The translations under genes were made by a program, and so were the position numbers. Below are positions 25,218-33,284 of a stretch of 56,279 nucleotides of DNA, piece after piece. Every line of letters starts with the position of its first letter. Positions within the stretch are counted from its first letter, which is position 1. Source of the DNA: CAYTCZ01 sp964436315 (GTDB lineage Bacteria; Actinomycetota; Thermoleophilia; Gaiellales; Gaiellaceae); assembly GCA_964436315.1 (NCBI GenBank), contig CAYTCZ010000007.1:1-56279 (forward strand), read 5' to 3'. A model generated the notes under the pieces. The model ran no database searches. It worked only from the letters and a program-made list of their open reading frames with translations, and was not told where the DNA came from.

Positions 25218-25514
25218 ATGGGCGCCGGCTACATAGGCATCCTCTCGGTCGAACTCCACTTTCCCGACAATCAGTCGCTTAAGGGCAAGCGAAAGGAACT
25301 GAGATCGGCCAAGGCCCAACTGCAACGCCGCTTCGGGGCTTCGGTTGCCGAGGTCGACTACCACGACACATGGCAACGCTCGCGGCTCACGCTCGCGTGC
25401 GTTGCGCGGGAGCGGTCAGAGCTCGAGGCGCTTCTCGACGGTGCCGAGCGCTTTCTCGCGGGTCAGTCGTTCGAGCTGATCGGTTCCTACCGTGACGTTG
25501 TGGCTCCCGAGTGA
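25218..25514 (+). CDS. DUF503-family protein
   Basis: A 98-residue protein recognisable as DUF503 by GILSVELHFPDNQSLKGKRK at its start and SVAEVDYHDTWQRSRLT in the middle. These small alpha/beta proteins (YlxP-like) are regularly found between infB and rbfA, as here, and are thought to relate to ribosome biogenesis, but the function is not proven. The ATG follows TGGAGA closely. Confidence 0.85.
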   Translation: MGAGYIGILSVELHFPDNQSLKGKRKELRSAKAQLQRRFGASVAEVDYHDTWQRSRLTLACVARERSELEALLDGAERFLAGQSFELIGSYRDVVAPE

Positions 25515-25533
25515 AGAGCGGCAGGAGTAGACC

Positions 25534-25887
25534 GTGACAGAGCGGATACGGCGTGTGAACGCCGCTATTCAGGAGGTTCTGTCCGAGGCGATCGGCAAGC
25601 TCAAGGATCCTCGCATCGGTTTCGTGACCATCACAGCTGTAAGAACAAGTCCAGATCTGAGCCACGCCACGGTCTATGTGAGTGTTCTCGGCTCGAAGAG
25701 CAAGCGGCAAGCCGCGCTGGTCGGACTCGAGTCGGCGCACGGCGTGCTTCAGCGCGACGTGAATCGAGAGCTTCGGTTGAAGCGAACACCCCGCCTGAGC
25801 TTCGAGTACGATCAGACCGTGGAGCGCGCCGTGCGTCTCACAAAGCTCATCGATGAGCTCGCCCCAGAGCAACACGATCCAGAGTGA
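25534..25887 (+). CDS. rbfA: ribosome-binding factor A
   Basis: A 117-residue KH-like factor for late 30S maturation at the 16S rRNA 5' end. RIRRVNAAIQEVLSEAI at the start, KDPRIGFVTITAV and the FEYDQTVERAVRLTKLIDEL end are family hallmarks. GTG 25534 has GGCAGGAG upstream. It overlaps the next gene by 35 bp. Confidence 0.93.
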   Translation: MTERIRRVNAAIQEVLSEAIGKLKDPRIGFVTITAVRTSPDLSHATVYVSVLGSKSKRQAALVGLESAHGVLQRDVNRELRLKRTPRLSFEYDQTVERAVRLTKLIDELAPEQHDPE

Positions 25888-26875
25888 CCTCGAGCGGATC
25901 GCAGAAGCGATCCGTCGTCACGACCGCTTTCTGCTCATCACGCACGAGAACCCCGACGGGGACGCTCTCGGCTCGATTCTCGCCTGCAAGCTTGCTCTGG
26001 ACGAGTTGCAGAAGAACGTGGTGATGTACCTGGCTGGGGAGACTCCGCTTCCCCAGGAGTACTCCTTCATGCTGCTCGGCGAGCTCAGGAGGGGAGATCC
26101 GCCGACTGGCGCGTCCGACCGCGTTCTCATCGCTCTGGATTGTGCGAATGCGCGGCGGCTCGGTCCCGATGGGAATCTCCTCGATCAGTTCGATCTCGTC
26201 ATCGACATCGACCATCACCACGACAACACGAGGTTTGGGCAGCTGAACGCGATCGATCCTGACGCCTCGTCGACCGGCGAGATTCTGCGCGACCTGCTCA
26301 CGCTACTCGGAGTCGATCTGAGCCCTGAGATCGCCGAAGCGCTCTACATCGCGGTCGTAACGGACACCGGCCGCTTCCAGTACGCCAACACGACGCCCAA
26401 GGCACTCCGCTTGGCGGCCGAACTGGTCGAAGCTGGCGCCGACGTCAACCGGGTGTTCCGGGGCGTGTACGAGAACGTCGCGTTTGCGAAGCTCAAGCTC
26501 GTTGCCAGAGCTCTCGATCGCGCCCAGGTGTACGAAGGTGGACGCGTGGTCGTCTCCGATCTCAATCGAACTGACTTCGCTGCTGCAGGCGCCGGGGAGC
26601 CGTACGCCGAGGGCATCATCGACTACCTACGAGCGGTCGAGGGTGCCGAGCTAGCGGCGCTCATTCGCGAGCCGCCGACGCAGAACGGTCCGACTCGCCG
26701 AGTCAGCCTCCGGACGCGACACGAGGATCTCGACGTCTCAGCGATCGCCCGCAAGAGCGGTGGCGGTGGTCATCGCCAGGCCGCCGGATTCTCGAGTGAG
26801 CAGTCGGTCGAGGAGATCACGCGCTTCATCCTCCACGAATTTCTCTCGCAACTCCCGGGATCACCGGCCGGCTAG
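25853..26875 (+). CDS. nrnA: DHH/DHHA1 phosphoesterase, oligoribonuclease / pAp phosphatase (NrnA type)
   Basis: Manganese enzyme that degrades short oligonucleotides and dephosphorylates 3'-phosphoadenosine 5'-phosphate. Its 340 residues carry the DHH domain motifs HENPDGDALGS, LDCAN, DIDHHHDN and a DTGRF region, then a DHHA1 domain with the GGGGHRQAAGF substrate motif. Location after rbfA and before truB is the conserved order. Copy B of the intergenic repeat begins right at its stop. Confidence 0.92.
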   Translation: MSSPQSNTIQSDLERIAEAIRRHDRFLLITHENPDGDALGSILACKLALDELQKNVVMYLAGETPLPQEYSFMLLGELRRGDPPTGASDRVLIALDCANARRLGPDGNLLDQFDLVIDIDHHHDNTRFGQLNAIDPDASSTGEILRDLLTLLGVDLSPEIAEALYIAVVTDTGRFQYANTTPKALRLAAELVEAGADVNRVFRGVYENVAFAKLKLVARALDRAQVYEGGRVVVSDLNRTDFAAAGAGEPYAEGIIDYLRAVEGAELAALIREPPTQNGPTRRVSLRTRHEDLDVSAIARKSGGGGHRQAAGFSSEQSVEEITRFILHEFLSQLPGSPAG

Positions 26876-27093
26876 CGCTCCCGCCGGGCGAAGCCCGGCT
26901 CCGCGCCAGCCTGACGGCGCTGGCGGCGGGATGCTTCGATCTCCACCCGTCGCCGTACTTTGACGTACTGTCGACGGCTCTCGAGTTCGCCTCGCTGGCC
27001 AGCCCCGCCGCGGCGGCCCCGGGCACGAGACGGATCCGAACCCGGCGCCTCCAGGCTCCCCTCGGTTGCGAGCGCCGCCTCAGTAACCCGAGG
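26875..27093 (+). repeat. dispersed intergenic repeat, copy B
   Basis: Aligns with 12372-12531 through the 28-nt core at 26911-26938 (26 of 28 identical), the flanking CGTAC...CGTACTG pair (26953-26970) and the CAGCCCCGCC and ACCCGAGG ends. Its first hairpin is CCGGGC-GAA-GCCCGG (26884-26898), different in sequence from copy A but in the same place. It carries an extra 65-70 bp (about 27010-27080), including CTCCCCTCGG (27056-27065), which can pair with CCGAGGGGAG (27088-27097). Like copy A it starts directly after a stop codon and ends before a gene on the same strand. Confidence 0.65.
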
Positions 27094-27185
27094 GGAGTCT
27101 CCTGCGGGCCCGCTTCAGGAGGACGGGGGAGCGCTGGTCCAATTGCGGCGCTGCTCGCGGATGTGTCGAATCGCCCCGGGTTTCA

Positions 27186-27191
27186 TATGCT
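27186..27191 (+). promoter_or_regulatory. -10 box of truB (leaderless)
   Basis: TATGCT sits 7 nt before the ATG at 27199. Earlier in-frame starts at 27163 and 27187 would lie upstream of or within this box, so it helps decide the start. Confidence 0.45.
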
Positions 27192-27198
27192 CGCTGTG

Positions 27199-28011
27199 AT
27201 GGCCGAGGAGCGCTCAGAGGATCCGTGCGGGCTCGTGCTCGTCGACAAACCGAAGGGCCCATCGTCGTTCGCCGTCGTCAGAGATGTGCGCCACCGGTTC
27301 GGTGCGCACAAGGCCGGCCATGCCGGGACGCTGGATCCATTTGCGACTGGTTTGTTGCTGGTCTTGGTCGGGCGTGCCACCCGGCTCGCGCGCTACCTCG
27401 TCGGCCTCGATAAGCGGTACCGGACGGAAATCCAGCTGGGCGTGAGGACGAGTACTGGCGATCTCGAAGGCAACGCGGTCGAGCAGACTGAGGTAGCCGA
27501 GCTCAAAGACATCGAGTCGCTTCGCGGGAAGGTCGAGTTGCCGATTCCGGCCGCCTCGGCGGTGAGGATCGCCGGTGAGCGCGCGTACGCCCTTCACCGG
27601 AAGGGGGTCACCGTCGAGATGCCGAAGCGGACGTCTGAAATCAAGAAGCTCGTCGTCGAGCGATACGAGCCGCCCATCGTCGAGCTAGACCTTTGTACAT
27701 CGAGCGGCACGTATGTCCGCTCAGTTGCGGATGCCATCGGCGGCCACTGCGTCTCCCTGCGACGAACCGCCGTGGGGCCGTTCAACGTCGACGATGTCGT
27801 GGAGACGAGGCTCTTGCCGGCGTCCGACGCCGTCTCGTTCCTCGACTCGCGAGAGCTCGAGCCAGAAGAGGTCCGGTTCATTCGGCAAGGCCGGACAATC
27901 CCGACCGGCGCCGATTTCGACGGGGCGGTCGCGCTTGTTCATGGAGACGAGCTCGTTGGGATAGGTCGCTCCAGCAACAGCGAAATTCAGCCGGAGACTG
28001 TGCTCGGATGA
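27199..28011 (+). CDS. truB: tRNA pseudouridine-55 synthase
   Basis: Makes the universal pseudouridine of the tRNA T loop. GLVLVDKPKGPSS at the start, the catalytic Asp in HAGTLDPFATGLLLV (about residue 44), KRYRTEIQLG and SSGTYVRSVADAIG are typical. The 270 residues include a short C-terminal PUA-like end. I chose ATG 27199 for its -10 box 7 nt upstream. Its stop overlaps the ribF ATG. Confidence 0.94.
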   Translation: MAEERSEDPCGLVLVDKPKGPSSFAVVRDVRHRFGAHKAGHAGTLDPFATGLLLVLVGRATRLARYLVGLDKRYRTEIQLGVRTSTGDLEGNAVEQTEVAELKDIESLRGKVELPIPAASAVRIAGERAYALHRKGVTVEMPKRTSEIKKLVVERYEPPIVELDLCTSSGTYVRSVADAIGGHCVSLRRTAVGPFNVDDVVETRLLPASDAVSFLDSRELEPEEVRFIRQGRTIPTGADFDGAVALVHGDELVGIGRSSNSEIQPETVLG

Positions 28012-28874
28012 CCGTCGCGCGCCAGGTAACCGCTCTCGAACCTGCCGACCGGATCGTTGCGATCGGGACCTTCGATGGCGTCCATCGCGGACACCGCGCT
28101 GTGATCGGCGAGACGATCGACGCCGGCTTGCGCTCCACCGTCGTGACCTTTGATCCTCACCCGCGGAAGATCCTTGGGTATGAGGTCGAACTCCTCGCCA
28201 CCGTCCCGCGGCGAATCGAGCTCATTCGTGCGATGGGCGTCAAGGATATCCTTGTTCTCGACTTCACGCCCGAACTCGCGAGGCTCGAACCGGAGGAGTT
28301 CGTCGAGACTGTGCTCAAGCCGCTCGGCGCAGAAGTCGTGGTCGCGGGTGAGGACTTCCGCTTCGGGCGCAAGCGACGAGGAACGGTCGACTCTCTCCGT
28401 GAGGCCGGTCTCGATGTCCGACCGATTCCGATCGTCGAGGGCGTTTCGTCCAGCCGGCTCCGGAGTCTGCTGAAGGAAGGCAACGTTCGGGACTCGGCGC
28501 AAATGCTGGGCCGGCCGCCCGAGGTTGAGGGCATCGTGGGAGTTGGCGAGCAAAGGGGTGGCACACTCGGGTTCCCGACAGCCAATCTGATGGTCGAGCC
28601 CGATCTTCTCGTGCCCGCGTTCGGAATCTATGCCGGCGCCGCCGGCAGGCACCGTGCCGCGATCTCCGTAGGAGTCAACCCTCACTACGGCGGCGTCGAG
28701 CGAAAGATCGAGGCCTTCCTTCTCGATTTCGAAGGCGATCTGTACGGAGAGCCTTTGCGGATCGAGTTCTGGGAACGCTTGCGCGACGAGCTGGTGTTCG
28801 AGAGCGAGGTAGCTCTGGTCGCACAGATTGCCGAGGACGTCGAGCGTGCCCGAAGCGCGGAGCCTCCGTTGTGA
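28008..28874 (+). CDS. ribF: bifunctional riboflavin kinase / FAD synthetase
   Basis: Turns riboflavin into FMN and FAD. It has 288 residues. The N-terminal adenylyltransferase shows AIGTFDGVHRGHRAV and TFDPHPRKIL, then GEDFRFGRKRRG and SSSRLRSLLKEGNV; the C-terminal kinase shows GTLGFPTANL, NPHYGG, IEAFLLDFEGDLYGEPLRI. The ATG overlaps the truB stop by 4 nt. Confidence 0.95.
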   Translation: MTVARQVTALEPADRIVAIGTFDGVHRGHRAVIGETIDAGLRSTVVTFDPHPRKILGYEVELLATVPRRIELIRAMGVKDILVLDFTPELARLEPEEFVETVLKPLGAEVVVAGEDFRFGRKRRGTVDSLREAGLDVRPIPIVEGVSSSRLRSLLKEGNVRDSAQMLGRPPEVEGIVGVGEQRGGTLGFPTANLMVEPDLLVPAFGIYAGAAGRHRAAISVGVNPHYGGVERKIEAFLLDFEGDLYGEPLRIEFWERLRDELVFESEVALVAQIAEDVERARSAEPPL

Positions 28875-28908
28875 CGAAAATATCGTCCCGAGGTGCACAA
28901 CTCTCCAC

Positions 28909-28929
28909 ATTGCGAGTGACGCTCGCAAT
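28909..28929. terminator. hairpin between convergent ribF and ggt
   Basis: ATTGCGAG-TGACG-CTCGCAAT is a perfect 8-bp inverted repeat in the 115-bp gap between two converging genes. It lacks a T tract, so as an intrinsic terminator it is only moderate, but its place fits a two-way terminator. Confidence 0.45.
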
Positions 28930-28989
28930 TCCATCTCAGCTAGGCTGAAACTGGAGGGAGGCAAGCGGCCGGCCCAGGGAAAATGCGTG

Positions 28990-30384
28990 TTAGTCGCTGT
29001 CTAGAACGAGAGCTCGTCCGCTTCGGCGAGGATCGGCAGCAGACCCGGCTCGCGTGACGACGCTCACGCCGCCGAAGTAGTGATGGAGCGCATCCCACAC
29101 CTGCGGCTCGTAACCGATATCCCGAAGAACGTCGATCACATCCGGGGCGAAGCCTGGCTCGAGGTGAACGATGCGGCCATCCGGATGAAGCCTCGGCCGC
29201 TCCACCGCCGGCTGCGCGGCAATGCCTTCGTCGAGAAGGCTGGAGAGGACTTGCACGAGTGCACCGCGGAGGCGCGTCCCTCCAGCTGACCCGGCCGCGA
29301 GCAAGAGACCTTCGTCGTCCCTGACGATTGTCGGTGCCATCATGCTGGCCATTCGCTCTCCCGGCTCGAGCGGCTCCACGAGCAGATCTGATTCTCCGAG
29401 CATGCTGTTCAGGTGGATGTCGAAGGCAGGGAGGAAATCGCCGGAACCAACGCCAAGACTCGTGGTCACGACACACGCGTTTCCATCTCTGTCGACGACT
29501 GAGACATTCGTCGTGTGGCTCGCCGTCCGGGGTGCAGCGAGCGACCGCGCGAGCGTGACAGCACGCCTCGCCTCCGAGGCACCCTGAAAAGACGGCAAGA
29601 CTTCGAGCACGTCGCCCACCCCAGCGAGACCTCCTCGGGTGTGCACTGCGCAGCCCGCGTACTCGACGCATGTGGACTTGATCCAGCGCGGCTCATAGGC
29701 GTCGAGGTCGCGCTGAGACATGATCCCGCCTCGGTCCGCGATGAGCACCAGGATCTCGTCGGCAAGCGTTCCGCGATAGAAGGTACCGGCGCCCTCGTTT
29801 GCCACCACCTCGAGCGCCGAGACGAGGCCGGGTTGTTCCAGCAGGTCGCCTTCCTCGAGAAGCCGGCCTCCGGGGGCGTAGATTCGCCCGCCCTCGCGCA
29901 TCGTCATGACGGGCTCGAGCATCGCAAGACACTTCGCATGCGCTTCGTACATCGTCGCCCCGTTTCGCGCGAGCGCCAGAGCCGGTTCGACAAGGCGGCT
30001 CCAGCTGAGACTCCCGTAGCGTGACCAGAGCTCGTGAAGACCACCTGGAATGCCGGGAACGGCGCAGGAGGAAGCTCCGACGAGATAGTCGACTGTGGCC
30101 TCACCGAATTCGATCGGGAGTTCCTGCATCGGTGCTGCGTCCGACCGCCCGTCGAGGCCGGGGACGGTTACGAAACAGTCGAGTAATTCCGCCCGGCCGG
30201 TGGTCGAATCGAAGTAGATCGCGTGGCCGCCGCCGAGGATTCCTGTCATCACGGTCTCCGCCACGCATGAGGCCAGGGTGGCCGCGACTGCAACGTCGGC
30301 GGCGCTGCCCCCGTCGGACAGAATCTCGAAGCCAGCTTCAGCCGTCTCGGGATGGCCAGCTGCAATGCCTGGAGCGGAAAACAC
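28990..30384 (-). CDS. gamma-glutamyltransferase family protein
   Basis: An Ntn-hydrolase homologue that would self-cleave and transfer or hydrolyse gamma-glutamyl groups. The 464 residues start directly with HPETAEAGFEILSDGGSAADV. The catalytic Thr is in SHTTNVSVVDRDGN (about residue 290) and the oxyanion-region GSAGGTR near 370. There is no signal peptide, and it is shorter than the usual 530-580, as in intracellular GGT-like or acylase enzymes, so the substrate may differ from glutathione. The GTG start has TAGGCT 7 nt upstream, overlapping the rpsO promoter. Confidence 0.82.
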   Translation of the reverse strand: MFSAPGIAAGHPETAEAGFEILSDGGSAADVAVAATLASCVAETVMTGILGGGHAIYFDSTTGRAELLDCFVTVPGLDGRSDAAPMQELPIEFGEATVDYLVGASSCAVPGIPGGLHELWSRYGSLSWSRLVEPALALARNGATMYEAHAKCLAMLEPVMTMREGGRIYAPGGRLLEEGDLLEQPGLVSALEVVANEGAGTFYRGTLADEILVLIADRGGIMSQRDLDAYEPRWIKSTCVEYAGCAVHTRGGLAGVGDVLEVLPSFQGASEARRAVTLARSLAAPRTASHTTNVSVVDRDGNACVVTTSLGVGSGDFLPAFDIHLNSMLGESDLLVEPLEPGERMASMMAPTIVRDDEGLLLAAGSAGGTRLRGALVQVLSSLLDEGIAAQPAVERPRLHPDGRIVHLEPGFAPDVIDVLRDIGYEPQVWDALHHYFGGVSVVTRAGSAADPRRSGRALVLDSD

Positions 30385-30390
30385 GTCTGC

Positions 30391-30397
30391 TAGCCTA
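30391..30397. promoter_or_regulatory. overlapping divergent -10 boxes of rpsO and ggt
   Basis: On the plus strand TAGCCT (30391-30396) is 9 nt before the rpsO GTG; on the minus strand TAGGCT (30397-30392) is 7 nt before the ggt GTG. The two boxes use nearly the same bases inside CTAGCCTAGG, so the two genes probably compete for polymerase and both messages are leaderless or almost so. Confidence 0.5.
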
Positions 30398-30405
30398 GGG
30401 CGGTC

Positions 30406-30675
30406 GTGAGTCTCACGAAAGAGGGAAAACAGGAAATCGTCGCCGAGTATGGAGACTCGCCGGCCGACACGGGCTCAGCTGAGGTCCAGATCGCGCTCCT
30501 GACGAAGCGCATCGATCTCCTCACCGATCACCTGCGCGACCATAAGAAAGATCATCACTCGCGCCGTGGACTACTGAAGCTCGTGGGGAGACGCCGCAGG
30601 CTCCTCGACTACCTGCAGCGAAAGGATGTTGAGGGTTATCGCAACCTGATCAAGCAGCTCGGTCTACGAAGATAA
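30406..30675 (+). CDS. rpsO: 30S ribosomal protein S15
   Basis: An 89-residue primary 16S rRNA-binding protein. DTGSAEVQIALLTKRI, LTDHLRDHKKDHHSRRGLL and LVGRRRRLLDYLQ are diagnostic. The GTG start has no ribosome site; a -10 box is 9 nt upstream. It is followed by pnp, the widespread rpsO-pnp pair, with strong hairpins between them. Confidence 0.96.
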   Translation: MSLTKEGKQEIVAEYGDSPADTGSAEVQIALLTKRIDLLTDHLRDHKKDHHSRRGLLKLVGRRRRLLDYLQRKDVEGYRNLIKQLGLRR

Positions 30676-30682
30676 CCTAGGG

Positions 30683-30745
30683 CCGGCGAGACGCCGGTGG
30701 AAGTTTGAGGGAGCGCCATCCCGGGCTTTGCCTCAAACCTCCGCC
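30683..30745 (+). other. two hairpins between rpsO and pnp (probable RNA processing site)
   Basis: CCGGCG-AGA-CGCCGG (30683-30697) is followed by a longer stem in which GTTTGAGG (30703-30710) pairs with CCTCAAAC (30731-30738), extended by GGA/TCC with one mismatch. The long stem partly competes with the first. In E. coli and Streptomyces the rpsO-pnp gap holds an RNase III-cut hairpin through which PNPase regulates itself; the same function is inferred. No T tract follows, so simple termination is unlikely. Confidence 0.6.
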
Positions 30746-30773
30746 TTCGTCTCGCTCGGAGAAGGAGGCATTG

Positions 30774-33257
30774 ATGAGTAGCACGTTGGAGTCGGGCGCC
30801 CGGGTGGCTGCCGTTGCCGGCCACGCCGAGATCGTTTTTGAGACCGGACGACTGGCGAAACAAGCAGATGGAGCAGTTCTCGTCTCGAGTGGGGACACGA
30901 TGGTGCTCGCCACAGCTCAGGGACGCATGGAGGGGCGAGAGGGGGCGGACTTCTTTCCGCTGACCGTCGACGTCGAAGAGCGCATGTACGCCGCCGGGAA
31001 GATACCCGGCGGTTTCTTCAAGCGAGAGGGAAGGCCGACAGAAAAGGCGATCCTGACGGCGCGGATGATCGATCGCCCGATTCGGCCGCTGTGGCCGAAG
31101 GGCTACAAGAACGAAGTCCAGGTCATCTGTACGACGCTGTCGGCGGACCTGGAGACGGCGTACGACATTCTCTGCCTGAACGGCGCCTCGGCGGCGCTCA
31201 TGGTCTCTCCGTTGCCGTTCCTCGGCCCGGTGGGCGCAGTCCGCGTCGGCTGGATCGACGGCGACCTCGTGGTCAATCCGACGCTCTCCGCGCTCGAAGA
31301 GTCGCGACTCGACCTCGTCGTCGTCGGAACCCGCGACGGCCTCACGATGGTGGAAGCGGGTGCTGATGAGGCCCCAGAGGATCTGATCCTCGATGCTTTC
31401 GACCTCGCGCATGAAGAGATTCGGAAGCTGTGCGACGTACAGGAAGATCTTCGGCGCCAGGTGGGGAAACCCAAGTGGCTTGACCTCGACCAGGTTGAAG
31501 AACTCGTGCAGCAGCACGGCCCACGCATTCGCCAAGAGATTCAGACCCAGGGTCTCCGCGAGGCAGGCGTGGTCGTCGAGGAGATCGAGGCGGAGCTCTG
31601 TCCGGAGCTGACGATGACTTCGACTGAAGAAGACATCATCACTCGGATCCGCGTTCACGGGGCTCTCGCCATGATCCTCGAGCAGGAACGGCTCAACGCG
31701 GTCGAGAGCCCGGTTCGGCAGCAGTACGAGTCGGACTTTCAGGCTCTGACTGATGCCGAACAGGACTCGAAGGAGCTCCGGTCGGCGAAGCGCCAACTCT
31801 TGTTTGATCGGGTGATCGAGTCAGTTGAGCTGCCGTTCCCCGTCGCGCCCCCGACTGCCGACGGAGAGTCGCCGGCAACGAAGGACAGCATGACGCGTCA
31901 GTTCGTCAAGCGAGCAGCTGACGGGATCTACAAGGATTTGGTCCGACGGAAGATCGCCGTCGACAAACGCCGGCCGGACGGACGCGGAACCGAGGAAATC
32001 AGGGCCGTCACCTGTGAGGTCGGGGTCTCGCCACGGACGCACGGCTCGGCACTCTTCACGCGGGGCCAGACACAGATCATGACGTTGCTGACACTCGGGA
32101 CGGCGAAGGAAGGTCAGCGGATTGACGACCTGTCGCTCGAGGAAGAGCGGCGGTATATGCACCACTACAACTTCCCGCCGTACTCGGTCGGCGAGACCGG
32201 ATTCATGCGAGGCCCAAAGCGGCGCGACGTCGGCCATGGCGCGCTCGCTCAGCGGGCGCTCGAGCCGATGATCCCGGATCTGGAGGAGTTCCCGTACACG
32301 ATTCGACTGGTCTCTGAAACCCTCGAATCAAACGGCTCTTCGTCAATGGGATCCGTCTGTGGGTCGACGCTCGCTCTCATGGACGCAGGAGTGCCGATCA
32401 AGCGCCCGATCGGGGGCATCGCAATGGGCCTCGTCAAGGAGGGGGACGATCACGTCGTCCTAACCGACATTCAGGGGGCCGAAGACCACCTCGGCGATAT
32501 GGACTTCAAGGTCGCCGGCTCGGAGCAGGGCGTCACGGCGCTGCAGATGGATATCAAGATCACCGGCGTCACGAAGGAGACCATGGAGAACGCGCTCGCA
32601 CAGGCGAAGCGGGCTCGTGAATTCATCCTCGACAAGATGCTGGCGGCGATCCCAGAAACTCGAACCGAGCTCTCGAAGCACGCACCGCGAATGACGACGG
32701 TCAAGATCGATCCCGAGCAGATCGGGCTCGTGATCGGCAAGGGCGGCGAGACGATCCGGTCGCTCGAGGCTGATTTCGACGTCCAGATCGACATCGAGGA
32801 AGACGGGACGATCCTCATCTACGCGACCGACGGCGAGAAGGCAGATGGTGCGATCAACGCCGTCGAGGCTCTAACCAAGGAGCCTGACGTCGGTGATACG
32901 TACACGGGGAAAGTCGTGAAACTCACCGATTTCGGTGCCTTCGTCGAGCTGAAGAAGGGCACTGACGGGCTTCTCCACGTCTCGAACGTCGGGCCGGGCC
33001 GCGTCGACCATATCGACGATGTGATCGATCGTGGCGACGTACTGGATGTCGAGGTCGTCGAGGCCGACAAGATGCGCGGCAGGATCGGGCTGAAACTCGT
33101 CGCTAAGCACGAGAACGGAAACCTCGTGCAGCCGGAAGAACTCGTCGAGCGAGCTCGGGTCGCGGCATCGGAGCGGGGCCCGGACTCGGAGCGGCCGCGC
33201 GAGGGACGTGGTGGCGACCGTCGACGAGGCGGTGGCCGAAACCGGGGTCGCCGGTAG
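30774..33257 (+). CDS. pnp: polyribonucleotide nucleotidyltransferase (PNPase)
   Basis: Trimeric 3'-5' phosphorolytic exoribonuclease of RNA decay. It has 827 residues: first RNase PH domain, all-helical linker, second RNase PH domain with GSSSMGSVCGSTLALMDAG (about 520), KH domain (IGLVIGKGGETIRSLE, about 650) and S1 domain (DTYTGKVVKLTDFGAFVEL, about 705). A Gly/Arg-rich basic tail closes it. GGAGG precedes the ATG at 30774. Confidence 0.96.
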   Translation: MSSTLESGARVAAVAGHAEIVFETGRLAKQADGAVLVSSGDTMVLATAQGRMEGREGADFFPLTVDVEERMYAAGKIPGGFFKREGRPTEKAILTARMIDRPIRPLWPKGYKNEVQVICTTLSADLETAYDILCLNGASAALMVSPLPFLGPVGAVRVGWIDGDLVVNPTLSALEESRLDLVVVGTRDGLTMVEAGADEAPEDLILDAFDLAHEEIRKLCDVQEDLRRQVGKPKWLDLDQVEELVQQHGPRIRQEIQTQGLREAGVVVEEIEAELCPELTMTSTEEDIITRIRVHGALAMILEQERLNAVESPVRQQYESDFQALTDAEQDSKELRSAKRQLLFDRVIESVELPFPVAPPTADGESPATKDSMTRQFVKRAADGIYKDLVRRKIAVDKRRPDGRGTEEIRAVTCEVGVSPRTHGSALFTRGQTQIMTLLTLGTAKEGQRIDDLSLEEERRYMHHYNFPPYSVGETGFMRGPKRRDVGHGALAQRALEPMIPDLEEFPYTIRLVSETLESNGSSSMGSVCGSTLALMDAGVPIKRPIGGIAMGLVKEGDDHVVLTDIQGAEDHLGDMDFKVAGSEQGVTALQMDIKITGVTKETMENALAQAKRAREFILDKMLAAIPETRTELSKHAPRMTTVKIDPEQIGLVIGKGGETIRSLEADFDVQIDIEEDGTILIYATDGEKADGAINAVEALTKEPDVGDTYTGKVVKLTDFGAFVELKKGTDGLLHVSNVGPGRVDHIDDVIDRGDVLDVEVVEADKMRGRIGLKLVAKHENGNLVQPEELVERARVAASERGPDSERPREGRGGDRRRGGGRNRGRR

Positions 33258-33284
33258 GCGAACCGGGACGGTCGACGAACCGGG

